From the NCBI RefSeq assembly GCF_003298775.1, contig NZ_QNTQ01000006.1:124001-188000 (forward strand): a stretch of DNA of 64,000 bases, given 5' to 3'. Numbering within the stretch: the stretch's first letter is position 1; each line of letters opens with the position of its first letter. Positions 8,126 to 19,005 of this stretch are shown here, in pieces. A program made the translations under genes and the position numbers. This stretch comes from Rhodosalinus halophilus. GTDB taxonomy: Bacteria > Pseudomonadota > Alphaproteobacteria > Rhodobacterales > Rhodobacteraceae. Below the pieces are notes generated by a model. The model saw nothing but the letters and a program-made list of their open reading frames with translations. It was not told where the DNA came from and did no database searches.

Positions 8126-10429
8126 ATGGCTACATTGCCCACCAAGGACGACATCCTGCGCTGGGTCGAGGACAACCCGACCCTCGCCTCGAAGCGCGAC
8201 ATCGCCAAGGCCTTCGGGCTCAAGGGCGCCGATCGGATCGAGCTCAAGCGCCTGCTCCGGGAGCTGGAGGACGACGGCCACCTCGAGAAGCGCAAGAAGA
8301 CCTACCGCGATCCCGACCGGCTGCCGCCGGTCAGCGTGCTCGAGGTCGCCGGCCCGGACGAGGCGGGCGATCTCTTCGCCCGGCCGCTGGAGTGGCACGG
8401 CGAGGGGATCGAGCCGCGCGTGCTCGTGCTGCCGCGCGCCTCGGATCCCGCGTTGGGCGCGGGCGACCGGATCCTCGCGAAGCTGACGCCGGTCAAGGGC
8501 GACGGCCACAACTACGAGGCGCGGCTGATCCGCCGCATCGGTGCCACGCCGCGCCGCGTGCTCGGCATCTTCCGCAAGCAGGCCGAAGGCGGGCGCATCC
8601 TTCCCATCGACAAGGGCGACGGCAAGGAATGGACCGTCGCGCCCGACGCCACCCACGGCGCGAAGGACGGCGAACTCGTCGAGGCGGAACATGCCGGCCC
8701 GCGGGGCCGGATGGGCCTGCCGCGGGCGCGCATCGTCGCGCGGCTGGGCGATCCGTCCGGGCCCAGGGCCGTGTCGCTGATCGCGATCCACCAGCACGGC
8801 ATCCCGCACGACTTCCCCCAGGACGTGCTGGAAGAGGCCGACCGCATGAAGCCCGCGGGGCTTTCCGGCCGCGAGGACATGCGCGATCTGCCGCTGGTCA
8901 CCATCGACCCGGAGGACGCGCGCGACCACGATGACGCGGTCTGGGCGCATGCCGACGACGACCCGAAGAACGAGGGGGGGCACGTTATCTGGGTCGCCAT
9001 CGCTGATGTCGCCCATTACGTCCGCCCGGGCAGCGCGCTCGACCGCGAGGCGCGCCGGCGCGGCAACTCCAGCTACTTCCCCGACCGCGTCGTGCCGATG
9101 CTGCCCGACCGGCTGTCGGGCGACCTTTGTTCGCTGCACGAAGGCGTGCCGCGCGCGGTGATCGCGGTGCGCATGCAGATCGACGGCCATGGCCGAAAGA
9201 TCGGCCACCGCTTCGTGCGGGGGTTGATGCGCTCGGCGGCGTCGCTGACCTATCAACAGGCGCAGGCGGCCGAGGACGGCAGGCCCGACGACCGGACCGG
9301 CCCGCTGCTGGAGGAGGTGATCCACCCCCTTTTCGCGGCCTACCACGCGCTCCGGCGCGCGCGGTCGGAGCGCCAGCCGCTCGACCTCGACCTTCCCGAA
9401 CGGCGGGTCGAGCTTTCCGAAGAGGGCAAGGTGCTTTCGGTGAACTTCCGCGACCGGCTCGACGCGCACAAGCTGATCGAGGAATTCATGGTGCTGGCCA
9501 ATGTGGCCGCCGCCGAGACCCTGATCGCGAAGAAGTCGCCGCTGCTCTTCCGCGTCCACGAGGAGCCGGACCCGCTGAAGCTCGACGCGCTGCGCGAGAC
9601 GGCGCAGGCGGCGGGCTTCACGCTCGCCAAGGGGCAGGTGCTCAAGACCGAGCATCTCAACCGCCTGCTGGATCAGGCCGCCGGCACCGACGAGGCGGAG
9701 CTGATCAACATGGCGACGCTGCGGTCGATGACGCAGGCCTATTATTCGCCGGCGAATTTCGGGCATTTCGGCCTCGCGCTGCAATCCTACGCGCATTTCA
9801 CCTCGCCCATCCGGCGCTATGCCGACCTCGTGGTGCACCGGGCGCTGATCTCGGCGCATGGCTGGGGCGAGGACGGCCTGTCGCGCGAGGAGATCGAACA
9901 GCTCGAGCACACGGCGACCCATATCTCCGAGACCGAGCGCCGTTCGATGGCCGCCGAGCGGGACACGACCGACCGCTATCTCGCCGCTTATCTGTCCGAG
10001 CGCGTCGGCTCGGAGTTCACCGGCCGGATCAGCGGCGTGGCGCGCTTCGGCGCTTTCGTGAAGCTGGACGAGACGGGGGCCGACGGGCTCGTGCCGATGC
10101 GCAATCTCGGGCGGGAATACTTCATCTACGACCGCGCCTCGGACTCGCTCATGGGCGCGGACACGGGGACGGTCATCAAGCCGGGGCAACGCGTCACCGT
10201 CCGACTCGAGGAAGCCGCGCCGGTGACGGGGGGACTCGCGCTCGAACTGCTGGAACTCGAGGACGCCGCCCTGCCCGATGCGCGGCCGCAGCGGGGCAAG
10301 CGCAAGGGGCGTCCGGCCGGCCGCAAGCCCGCACAGGCCAAGCGCAAGGCCGCCGCCGTTCAGGACAAGGCCGAGCGCCGCCGGAAGGGCGCCAAATCCG
10401 CGCGCAAGGTCGAGCGCAAGCGGCGGTAG
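8126..10429 (+). CDS. rnr: ribonuclease R
   Basis: A 767-residue 3'-5' exoribonuclease of the RNB family that degrades structured RNA. Order of parts: N-terminal winged-helix region, cold-shock domains (about 60-230), RNB catalytic domain (about 250-590) with the Asp cluster TIDPEDARDHDDAVW and HFTSPIRRYADLVVHR, an S1 domain (about 625-710) beginning FTGRISGVARFGAFV, and a Lys/Arg-rich tail of about 55 residues. The basic tail is typical of RNase R and supports ribosome binding and trans-translation decay. smpB, its functional partner, lies at 20.5 kb. Confidence 0.95.
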   Translation: MATLPTKDDILRWVEDNPTLASKRDIAKAFGLKGADRIELKRLLRELEDDGHLEKRKKTYRDPDRLPPVSVLEVAGPDEAGDLFARPLEWHGEGIEPRVLVLPRASDPALGAGDRILAKLTPVKGDGHNYEARLIRRIGATPRRVLGIFRKQAEGGRILPIDKGDGKEWTVAPDATHGAKDGELVEAEHAGPRGRMGLPRARIVARLGDPSGPRAVSLIAIHQHGIPHDFPQDVLEEADRMKPAGLSGREDMRDLPLVTIDPEDARDHDDAVWAHADDDPKNEGGHVIWVAIADVAHYVRPGSALDREARRRGNSSYFPDRVVPMLPDRLSGDLCSLHEGVPRAVIAVRMQIDGHGRKIGHRFVRGLMRSAASLTYQQAQAAEDGRPDDRTGPLLEEVIHPLFAAYHALRRARSERQPLDLDLPERRVELSEEGKVLSVNFRDRLDAHKLIEEFMVLANVAAAETLIAKKSPLLFRVHEEPDPLKLDALRETAQAAGFTLAKGQVLKTEHLNRLLDQAAGTDEAELINMATLRSMTQAYYSPANFGHFGLALQSYAHFTSPIRRYADLVVHRALISAHGWGEDGLSREEIEQLEHTATHISETERRSMAAERDTTDRYLAAYLSERVGSEFTGRISGVARFGAFVKLDETGADGLVPMRNLGREYFIYDRASDSLMGADTGTVIKPGQRVTVRLEEAAPVTGGLALELLELEDAALPDARPQRGKRKGRPAGRKPAQAKRKAAAVQDKAERRRKGAKSARKVERKRR

Positions 10430-10530
10430 GGCGCCGCCCCGGCACCGCGGGCCGATCGCCGCTTCCGTGACGGCGGCGAACGCGGTAGATTGCGGAAAAA
10501 CCCGTCCACGGGATCGAGCAGGTCGAGATC

Positions 10531-11925
10531 ATGACGACAGCTTCTTGCCGGAGTCGCCTTGCAGTCTTCGCGTTCGTTGCGGGGCTGGTCGCGCAGGCCG
10601 TGCCCGCCGCCGCCGTCGAGCGTTCGCTGCGCCCGGAGCTTCGCCCAGACGGGCTGAGCAACCGGCCCGTGCCGGCGGTCGCGCGTCAGGCGGTCTATAT
10701 CCTGCCGGGCCGCTCGCTGAGACCCGAAGCGCGGCCCGACACGCTGGTGCCGGCCTTCGCCACGGCCGAGGAAGAAGACGAGGCCGCGATGTCCGCCACC
10801 GACCGGCAGCGCGCCTTCGAGGCCTGGCTCGCGGATTTCGCCGACCGCGCCAGGGCGCAGGGGATCGCGGCGCGCGTGCTCGACTCGGCGCTGAGCGGGG
10901 TGCGCTACGATGCCGCGATCATCGACCGCGACCGCAACCAGTCGGAATTTACGCGGACGCTCTGGGACTACCTGGACAGCGCCGTCTCGGAGACGCGGGT
11001 CGCGAACGGCCGCGCCGCGCTCGCCGAGCATGGTCCGCTGCTCGAGCGGATCGAGGCGCGCTACGGCGTCGAAAAAGAGATCGTCACGGCGATCTGGGGC
11101 CTCGAGTCGGCCTATGGGGCCTTCCGGGGCGAGACCGACGTGATCGAGGCGCTCGCGACGCTCGCCTTCGACGGCCGGCGCGGAGCGTTCTTCGAACAGC
11201 AGCTTCTCGCCGCGCTGCGCATCCTGCAGTCGGGCGACACGACACCCGACCGCATGAAGGGAAGCTGGGCCGGCGCGATGGGCCACACGCAGTTCATGCC
11301 GACCTCCTATCTGGAGCATGCGCAGGACTTCACCGGCGACGGCAAGCGCGACATCTGGGGTGCCGATCCCGCCGACGCGCTCGCTTCCGCCGCGAGCTAT
11401 CTGGCCAACCACGGCTGGATCAGCGGCCAGCCGTGGGGCGTCGAGGTGCAGTTGCCCGAGGACTTCGACTATCGCCTCGCCGACCGCGAGATCACCAGGA
11501 TGCCCTCCGACTGGGCACGCATGGGCGTGGTGGACATGAACGGCCGCCCCGTGCCGGATCACGGGGCGGCGTCGGTGCTCTTGCCCGCAGGCGCGCGCGG
11601 TGCTGCGTTTCTCGTCTTCGAGAACTTCGGGGTGATCGAGCGCTACAACACCGCCGATGCCTATGTCATCGCCGTGGGCCATCTGGCCGACCGGATCGCG
11701 GGCGGGCCGCCCATCCGCGCGGACTGGCCGCGCGGCGACCGCGCGCTGACCTACGCCGAGCGCAAGGAGATGCAGCGCAGGCTGACCGCGGCGGGCTTCG
11801 ACACGCGCGGCATCGACGGCAGGATCGGCCCGCTCACCATCGCCGCCGTGCGCGCCTGGCAGGAAGCCCAGGGGCTGACCCCGGACGGCTACGCCTCGCT
11901 CGCGGTTCTGGAACGCCTGCGCTGA
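10531..11925 (+). CDS. MltB-type lytic murein transglycosylase with peptidoglycan-binding domain
   Basis: A 464-residue exported enzyme with signal peptide (about residues 1-28, cleavage near AAAVE). A linker holds two RSLRPE-x-RPD repeats. The SLT_2/MltB domain (about 92-385) carries the catalytic Glu192 in IWGLESAYG and the GAMGHTQFMPTSYL substrate-groove motif. A C-terminal PG_binding_1 domain (about 405-464) contains GIDGRIGPLTIAAVRAWQ. It cleaves glycan strands to 1,6-anhydromuramyl products in the periplasm. No lipobox is seen, so it is probably soluble rather than anchored. Confidence 0.9.
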   Translation: MTTASCRSRLAVFAFVAGLVAQAVPAAAVERSLRPELRPDGLSNRPVPAVARQAVYILPGRSLRPEARPDTLVPAFATAEEEDEAAMSATDRQRAFEAWLADFADRARAQGIAARVLDSALSGVRYDAAIIDRDRNQSEFTRTLWDYLDSAVSETRVANGRAALAEHGPLLERIEARYGVEKEIVTAIWGLESAYGAFRGETDVIEALATLAFDGRRGAFFEQQLLAALRILQSGDTTPDRMKGSWAGAMGHTQFMPTSYLEHAQDFTGDGKRDIWGADPADALASAASYLANHGWISGQPWGVEVQLPEDFDYRLADREITRMPSDWARMGVVDMNGRPVPDHGAASVLLPAGARGAAFLVFENFGVIERYNTADAYVIAVGHLADRIAGGPPIRADWPRGDRALTYAERKEMQRRLTAAGFDTRGIDGRIGPLTIAAVRAWQEAQGLTPDGYASLAVLERLR

Positions 11926-12111
11926 TCTGCGCCCGAAGCGGGCCTGAGAGGCCGTTGCCAAGTTCTGGCGGCGGCGCGACGCTGGGATCGGCGCAGGCCT
12001 TCGGTGCGCCGGAAGCGGCCGCCGCGACGTGACCGGGAAACCACCGGCGGCCCGCCTTGCCAAGCCCGCGGACGCGTGCGACCGTTTCCGCATCGGCAGA
12101 CGGGGCGCGCG

Positions 12112-13110
12112 ATGGACGGTCGGAGCGAGACGGCGGAGCGGACGGGCGCGGGCCTGCCGCAGACCTGGACGGCCCGCAACGCAGGCATGCCGCTCGACCT
12201 CGACTGGGTGCGTAGCGTGCAGGCCAACCGCTCGGCCATCGAGCGGCGCTGCGCCACCCTGCCGGGGCGGCGCAGCGTGAAGAAGGCGCATCAGGCGGCC
12301 TGGCTCTGCAAGGCGATCAGCCTGATCGACCTGACCACGCTTTCGGGCGACGACACGGAGGGCCGGGTCGCGCGGCTCTGCGCGAAGGCTCGGCGTCCCG
12401 TCCGCGCCGACCTGCTCGAGGCGCTGGGCATGGAGGGCCTCACCGTCGGCGCGGTCTGCGTCTATCACGAGATGGTAGCCCCTGCCGTCGCCGCGCTGAA
12501 GGGCTCGGGCCTCCCGGTCGCCGCGGTTTCCACCGGCTTTCCGGCGGGGCTCTCGCCCTTCCGCCTGCGCGTGGCCGAGATCGGCGAGAGCGTGGCGGCG
12601 GGCGCACAGGAGATCGACATCGTGATCTCGCGCAGGCACGTGCTGACCGGCGACTGGGAGGCGCTCTACGACGAGATGGCCCAGTTCCGCGCAGCCTGCG
12701 GTGCGGCGCACGTCAAGGCGATCCTGGCGACGGGGGAACTGGGCTCGCTCCGCAACGTCGCGCGCGCCTCGCTGGTCTGCATGATGGCGGGGGCGGATTT
12801 CATCAAGACCTCCACCGGCAAGGAGAGCGTCAACGCCACGCTGCCCGTCGGGCTCACCATGATGCGCGCGATCCGCGACTACCACGCGCGCACGGGCGCG
12901 AAGGTGGGCTTCAAGCCGGCGGGCGGCATCTCGACGGCGAAGGATGCGCTCACCTGGCTCGCGCTCGTCAAGGAGGAGCTGGGCCGCGACTGGCTCGACC
13001 CCGCGCTTTTCCGCTTCGGGGCCTCCTCGCTTCTGGGGGACATCGAGCGGCAGCTTGAGCACCATGTGACGGGCGCCTATTCGGCCGGGTGGCGGCACGC
13101 CCTGGCGTGA
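12112..13110 (+). CDS. deoC: deoxyribose-phosphate aldolase
   Basis: A 332-residue class I aldolase that splits 2-deoxyribose 5-phosphate into glyceraldehyde 3-phosphate and acetaldehyde. Schiff-base Lys232 sits in DFIKTSTGKE, Lys202 in HVKAILATGEL and Asp169 in EIDIVI. The N-terminus is about 80 residues longer than in E. coli DeoC, as in the eukaryote-like branch. ATG 12112 is the first good start. ATG at residue 26 is possible. The acetaldehyde-oxidising candidate, an ALDH16, follows 44 bases downstream. Confidence 0.93.
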   Translation: MDGRSETAERTGAGLPQTWTARNAGMPLDLDWVRSVQANRSAIERRCATLPGRRSVKKAHQAAWLCKAISLIDLTTLSGDDTEGRVARLCAKARRPVRADLLEALGMEGLTVGAVCVYHEMVAPAVAALKGSGLPVAAVSTGFPAGLSPFRLRVAEIGESVAAGAQEIDIVISRRHVLTGDWEALYDEMAQFRAACGAAHVKAILATGELGSLRNVARASLVCMMAGADFIKTSTGKESVNATLPVGLTMMRAIRDYHARTGAKVGFKPAGGISTAKDALTWLALVKEELGRDWLDPALFRFGASSLLGDIERQLEHHVTGAYSAGWRHALA

Positions 13111-13131
13111 GCGCGCGCTGCGGCGTCGCAT

Positions 13132-13154
13132 GGGTATTTGGGGACCATTGAAAG
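13132..13154 (+). repeat. GGGTATTT/ACCATTGAAAG dispersed repeat abutting a start codon
   Basis: This 23-base element lies between deoC and the ALDH16 gene and ends with GAAAG directly before ATG 13155. The same unit, with two or three changes, forms both arms of the inverted repeat at 43582-43635. No other Shine-Dalgarno sequence is visible before the ALDH16 start, so the element provides the translation initiation region. Confidence 0.7.
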
Positions 13155-15497
13155 ATGCAGCTGCGCGAGATCTTCGAGACCATGGAGTGGGGTCCGGCGC
13201 CGGAGAGTGCGGGCGAGGCGCTGGACTGGATCGCGGGCCATGGCGGGCGCTTCGGGCATTTCGTCGGCGGGCGGTTCGCCGAGCCTGGGGAAACCTTCGA
13301 GACGAAGAACCCCGCCACCGGCGAGGTGCTGGCGGAGGTGACTCAGGCCAGCGCTGCCGAGGTGCACGCGGCGGTGGCGGCGGCGCGGGCCGCGCAGCCC
13401 GGCTGGGCGGCGCTGTCGGGCCATGGCCGCGCGCGGCATCTCTATGCGCTGGCGCGCGGCGTGCAGCGGCAGGCGCGGCTCTTCGCGGTGCTGGAGAGCC
13501 TCGACACCGGCAAGCCGATCCGCGAGAGCCGCGACATCGACGTGCCGCTCGTGGCGCGGCATTTCTCCTATCACGCCGGGATGGCGCAGCTGATGGCCTC
13601 CGAAATGCCCGGGCGCGTCGCCCTGGGCGTCTGCGGGCAGATCGTGCCCTGGAACTTCCCGCTGCTGATGCTCGCCTGGAAGATCGCGCCGGCGCTGGCG
13701 GCGGGCAACACGGTGGTGCTGAAGCCCGCGGAATGGACGCCGCTGACCGCGCTGCGCTTCGCCGAGCTTTGCCGGCAGGTGGGGCTGCCCGAGGGCGTGG
13801 TGAACATCGTCACCGGCGACGGGGCCGTGGGCGAGGCGATCGTGACCCATGCGGGGGTGGACAAGATCGCCTTCACAGGCTCGACCGAGGTGGGGCGGCT
13901 CATCCGCCGGGCGACCGCGGGCACCGGCAAGGCGCTGACGCTCGAGCTGGGCGGGAAATCGCCCTACATCGTCTTTGACGACGCCGATCTCGACTCGGCG
14001 GTCGAGGGGCTGGTGGACGCGATCTGGTTCAACGCGGGACAGGTGTGCTGCGCGGGCTCGCGGCTCCTGGTGCAGGAGGGGGTGGCGGAGCTTTTCCACG
14101 CGAAGCTGCGCGCGCGGATGGACCGCCTGCGCGTCGGCGATCCGCTCGACAAGGCGGTGGACGTGGGTGCCGTGGTGGACCCGGAACATCGCGCGCGGGT
14201 GGCCAGGATGGTTGCGGCCGAGCAGGAGGGCGAGGTCTGGCACGCCGCCTGCGCGATCCCCGAGGCGGGGGCCTATTACCCGCCCACGCTGATCACCGGG
14301 CTTTCGCCGGCCTCGCCGCTGGTCCAGGAGGAGATCTTCGGGCCCGTTCTGGTCTCGGGCACCTTCCGCACGCCCGAGGAGGCGGTGCAGCTGGCCAACG
14401 ACACGCGCTACGGGCTCGCCGCCTCGGTCTGGTCCGAGAACCTGAACCTCGCGCTCGGCGTCGCGCCGCGGCTGGAGGCCGGGGTGATCTGGGTCAACGG
14501 GACCAACATGTTCGACGCCGCCGCGGGATTCGGGGGCCTGCGCGAAAGCGGCTTCGGCCGCGAAGGCGGCTGGGAGGGGATGCTGGCCTACACGCGGCCC
14601 TCGGGCGAGGCGGCCCCTCTGGCACACGTGGCGCCGATGACGGGCGAAGGGAGTGAGCAGGGCCTCGACCGGACCGCGAAGCTCTACATCGGCGGCAGGC
14701 AGGCGCGGCCGGATGGCGGCTATGCGCGCGATGTCTTCGGCGCCGACGGGCGGCTGCTGGCGCAGGTGCCGGTGGCGAACCGCAAGGACGTGCGCAACGC
14801 GGTGGAGGCGGCGCGCAAGGCAGGCCTCTGGGCGCAGGCCACGGCCTACAACCGCGCGCAGGTGATCTACTACATGGCCGAGAACCTCTCGGCGCGCGCC
14901 GCCGAGTTCGCGGACCGACTCGACGCGATGACCGGCAGTGGCGAGGGTGCGGCCGAGGTGGAGGCTTCCGTCGCGCGGCTGTTCCACTGGGCGGCCTGGG
15001 CCGACAAGTGGGAGGGGCGGATCAAGCCCGTGCCGTTGAGGGGCACGGCGCTGGCGATGCGCGCACCGGTGGGGGTGATCGGCGTGCTCTGCCCGGACGA
15101 GTCGCCGCTGCTGGGGCTGGTCACCTGCCTGGGGGCGGCGATGGCGATGGGCAACCGGGTGGTGGCCGTGGCCTCCGAGCCCTATCCGCTGGCCGCCACC
15201 GATTTCTACCAGGTGCTCGAGACCTCGGACGTGCCGGCGGGCGTGGCGAACGTGCTGACCGGCGCGCATGCGGAGCTGGCGCCGGTGCTGGCGGCGCATA
15301 TGGACGTGGAGGCGGTCTGGTCCTTTTCGTCCTCGGATGTCTCGGGCGCCATCGAGCGCGAGAGCGCGGGGAACCTGAAGCGGACCTGGGTGAACCACGG
15401 GCGTGCGCGGGACTGGGCCGGGGCCGAGGGCGAGAGCGTGGCGTTCCTGGAGGCCGCGACGGAGGTGAAGACGGTCTGGGTGCCCTGGGGCGAGTGA
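13155..15497 (+). CDS. ALDH16-type two-domain aldehyde dehydrogenase
   Basis: A 780-residue protein with a complete ALDH domain (about 1-500) joined to a second, degenerate ALDH domain (about 515-780). The first domain has the catalytic Cys298 in NAGQVCCAGSR, Glu264 in LELGGKSP, PWNFP and GSTEVG. The second starts KLYIGGRQARPDGGY and has no Cys nucleophile or matching Glu. This is the layout of the ALDH16 family, whose bacterial members keep the active-site Cys that vertebrate ALDH16A1 lacks. It is tightly linked to deoC and could oxidise the acetaldehyde that DeoC makes. That role is inferred from position. Confidence 0.9.
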   Translation: MQLREIFETMEWGPAPESAGEALDWIAGHGGRFGHFVGGRFAEPGETFETKNPATGEVLAEVTQASAAEVHAAVAAARAAQPGWAALSGHGRARHLYALARGVQRQARLFAVLESLDTGKPIRESRDIDVPLVARHFSYHAGMAQLMASEMPGRVALGVCGQIVPWNFPLLMLAWKIAPALAAGNTVVLKPAEWTPLTALRFAELCRQVGLPEGVVNIVTGDGAVGEAIVTHAGVDKIAFTGSTEVGRLIRRATAGTGKALTLELGGKSPYIVFDDADLDSAVEGLVDAIWFNAGQVCCAGSRLLVQEGVAELFHAKLRARMDRLRVGDPLDKAVDVGAVVDPEHRARVARMVAAEQEGEVWHAACAIPEAGAYYPPTLITGLSPASPLVQEEIFGPVLVSGTFRTPEEAVQLANDTRYGLAASVWSENLNLALGVAPRLEAGVIWVNGTNMFDAAAGFGGLRESGFGREGGWEGMLAYTRPSGEAAPLAHVAPMTGEGSEQGLDRTAKLYIGGRQARPDGGYARDVFGADGRLLAQVPVANRKDVRNAVEAARKAGLWAQATAYNRAQVIYYMAENLSARAAEFADRLDAMTGSGEGAAEVEASVARLFHWAAWADKWEGRIKPVPLRGTALAMRAPVGVIGVLCPDESPLLGLVTCLGAAMAMGNRVVAVASEPYPLAATDFYQVLETSDVPAGVANVLTGAHAELAPVLAAHMDVEAVWSFSSSDVSGAIERESAGNLKRTWVNHGRARDWAGAEGESVAFLEAATEVKTVWVPWGE

Positions 15498-15523
15498 GCG
15501 GCGCGTGCCCGGGCCGGCGGCAA

Positions 15524-15599
15524 GGGGGGCTGTCTGCCCCCCTCGGCGGCTCCCGCCGCCTCACCCCCCGAGGATATTTCGCTCCAAGAAAAAGGACCA
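15524..15599. repeat. composite intergenic repeat: two hairpins plus GAGGATATTT element
   Basis: Between the converging ALDH16 and cysteine-synthase-like genes are, in order, a 7-bp hairpin (15524-15530 with 15536-15542), a 6-bp hairpin (15545-15550 with 15555-15560) and a CCCCGAGGATATTTCGCTCC element ending in AAGAAAAAGGACC. The convergent position suits a bidirectional terminator. The last part belongs to the family also seen at 5074, 21068 and 50521. Confidence 0.7.
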
Positions 15600-15637
15600 G
15601 GATCGGGCGCACGGCCAGGCAGCCGCGCTGCACAGGC

Positions 15638-16597
15638 TCAGGGCCAGAGGTCGGTGGAGAGATACTTGAGCCCGCTGTCGCAGATGATGACGGCGACGGT
15701 TCCGCCTGCCTCGGGGCCGGCGAGGAGGTCGAGCGCGGCGGCGACGTTGGCGCCGGCGGAGAAGCCGGCGAAGATACCCGCTTCGCGGGCGAGGGCGCGG
15801 GCGGTGGCGCGGGCCTCGTCGCCGGTGACGGTGAGGTAGCCGTCGACCGGCGCACCCTCGAGCAGCGGCAGGCCGCGCATCGCGTAGCCGCCGCCCTGGA
15901 TGGGGTGGCCGGGGCGGGTCACGTCGCCGCCGGAGAGGGCCGCGGCGCCCTCCGGCTCGACGAGGTAGCCGCGCAGGGCGGGGGCGCGCGCCTTCAGCGC
16001 ACGGATGGTGCCGGCGTAGGTGCCGCCCGAGCCCGCGAAATCGGCGAAGGCGGTGAGCGCGCCACCGGAGTCCTCCCAGAGCTCCGGGCCGGTGGTGCGT
16101 TCGTGCGCCAGCGCGTTGCCCGGGTGGCGGAACTGGTCGGCGCGGAAGGCGTGGCGTTCTGCCGTGATCCGCCGGGCTGCCTCCTCGACCAGGGCGAGAT
16201 CGGCGCCCGAGACTTCGCCGGGCAATGACCCTTCCGCCTGATCCACCAGCACGACCTCGGCGCCGAGCGCGCGCATCATCCGCGCGCGCTCTTCCGAGTT
16301 GCCGCGGCTCATCACCGCGACGAAGGGGTGTCCGCGCTGCGCGCAGAGAATGGCGAGGCCTGTGCCCATGTTGCCGGAGGTCAGCTCCACGACGGTCTGT
16401 CCGGGCGCGAGCTCGCCGCGCCCGGCCGCGAGGTCGAGGATGCCCTTCGCCGCGCGGTCCTTCTTCGAGAAGCCGGGGTTCAGGTAATCGAGCTTGGTGA
16501 GGATGCGGCCCGAAAGCCCGCGTGCCGCGACCAGGCGGTCGAGCCAGACCGACGGCGTGCGCCCGATCGCGCCGACGATGCTGTCGTGTGCGGTCAT
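15638..16597 (-). CDS. PLP-dependent cysteine synthase family protein
   Basis: A 319-residue fold-type II PLP enzyme. The PLP Lys46 lies in NPGFSKKDRAAKG and the substrate loop is TSGNMGTG (73-80). The phosphate-binding Gly-rich loop is GSGGTYAG. The family includes O-acetylserine sulfhydrylases and cystathionine beta-synthases. The KK in place of VK and the altered loop suggest a divergent member, so the exact substrate is open. ATG 16597 is used. An upstream open frame extends the reading frame, but its codons overlap the promoter of the divergent aminopeptidase. Confidence 0.8.
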   Translation of the reverse strand: MTAHDSIVGAIGRTPSVWLDRLVAARGLSGRILTKLDYLNPGFSKKDRAAKGILDLAAGRGELAPGQTVVELTSGNMGTGLAILCAQRGHPFVAVMSRGNSEERARMMRALGAEVVLVDQAEGSLPGEVSGADLALVEEAARRITAERHAFRADQFRHPGNALAHERTTGPELWEDSGGALTAFADFAGSGGTYAGTIRALKARAPALRGYLVEPEGAAALSGGDVTRPGHPIQGGGYAMRGLPLLEGAPVDGYLTVTGDEARATARALAREAGIFAGFSAGANVAAALDLLAGPEAGGTVAVIICDSGLKYLSTDLWP

Positions 16598-16715
16598 GCC
16601 GGCCCCTCCCGTGGGCGAGGCTAGGCCGGCGGGGTGGGCAGGGCAAGCCGGCGGGCGTGGACCTTCGCGCCGCGCCGGCCTACTCTCCGCCGCGCCCGTG
16701 ACGAATGGAGGATGC

Positions 16716-18097
<1,382 letters not shown>

Positions 18098-18101
<4 letters not shown>

Positions 18102-18913
18102 CGGACCGTCGGCTCACGCCGGCCAACGGGCGCGTGGCGGCGGCGCATCTGAAGGGCCGCCTCGCGGCCGAGCGCTTCGTCGAGGGCGAGGCGGCGGGGG
18201 TCGCCGCGCCTCTAGCGGATCTGCTGGCCGCGCCGGAGGGCGCGCGCGACCGGCAGCTCCTGCTGGGCGAGGCGGTGACGGTCTACGAGCGCTGCGGCGG
18301 CTGGGCCTTCGTCCAGGCGGCGAAGGACGGCTACGTGGGCTATCTCCTGGAGAAGGCATTGGGGCCTCCGGTCGCGGCCACGCACCGCGTCGCGGCGCGC
18401 GCGACGCATGTCTATCCGGCGCCGGACATGAAGCGCCGCGAGCGCATGGCGCTCAGCCTCGGCGCGCGGCTCGCCGTGACGGGCACGGACGGACGCTTCT
18501 CCGAGACGCCGCTGGGCTTCGTGCCGCGCGCGCATCTCGCCCCGGCGGAGCTGTCGGAGAACGATCCCGTGTCGGTGGCCGAGCGGTTCATGGGCACGCC
18601 GTATCTCTGGGGCGGGAACTCCGCCTTCGGGATCGACTGCTCGGGGCTGGTGCAGGCGGCGCTCCTGGCCTGCGGGATCGCCTGTCCCGGCGACACGGAC
18701 ATGCAGGAAAGCCTCGGCACCGCAGCGCAGGGGCCGCCGCGGCGGGGCGACCTGCTGTTCTGGAAGGGCCATGTGGCGCTGGTGCGCGACGCCGAGACGC
18801 TGGTTCACGCCAATGCGCATCACATGGCGGTGACGATCGAAGGCATCGCCGAGGCGATCGACCGCATCGCCGCGCAGGGCGAGGGGCCGGTGACCGCGCA
18901 CCGGCGCCTCTGA
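18098..18913 (+). CDS. NlpC/P60 family cell-wall hydrolase with SH3-like domain
   Basis: A 271-residue protein with SH3-like regions in the first 150 residues and a C-terminal NlpC/P60 (C40) domain. Active-site Cys181 is in GIDCSGLVQ and His225 in WKGHVALV, with NAHH as the third site region. Members cleave gamma-D-glutamyl-diaminopimelate bonds. The GTG start (18098) overlaps the aminopeptidase stop as GTGA. No signal peptide is seen, so it may act on recycled muropeptides in the cytoplasm, which fits the coupled aminopeptidase. Confidence 0.88.
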
Positions 18914-18924
18914 GCGGGGCGCGA

Positions 18925-18965
18925 GGCGCTTGAAAGCGCCTTGCAAGCGGTTTGCAAACCGCTTG
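18925..18965. terminator. tandem dyads in a convergent intergenic region
   Basis: Two perfect dyads stand side by side: GGCGCTT-GA-AAGCGCC (18925-18940) and CAAGCGGTTTG followed by its complement (18944-18965). They lie between the ends of the NlpC/P60 gene and the opposing aminotransferase gene, where a bidirectional terminator is expected. A very similar pair stands at 34935-34977. Confidence 0.65.
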
Positions 18966-19005
18966 GCGCCGGGCAGCGCCATCGGTGCGCCCCGGGTCAG
19001 GCGGA

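Noticed and set aside
10360-13131. A 923-codon open frame on the minus strand
   Set aside because: It lies antisense to the transglycosylase, deoC and other genes, has no recognisable domain, and is the kind of open antisense frame that high GC content produces. The same applies to long antisense frames at 7817-10189, 13077-15398, 2243-4336 and 47231-49546.
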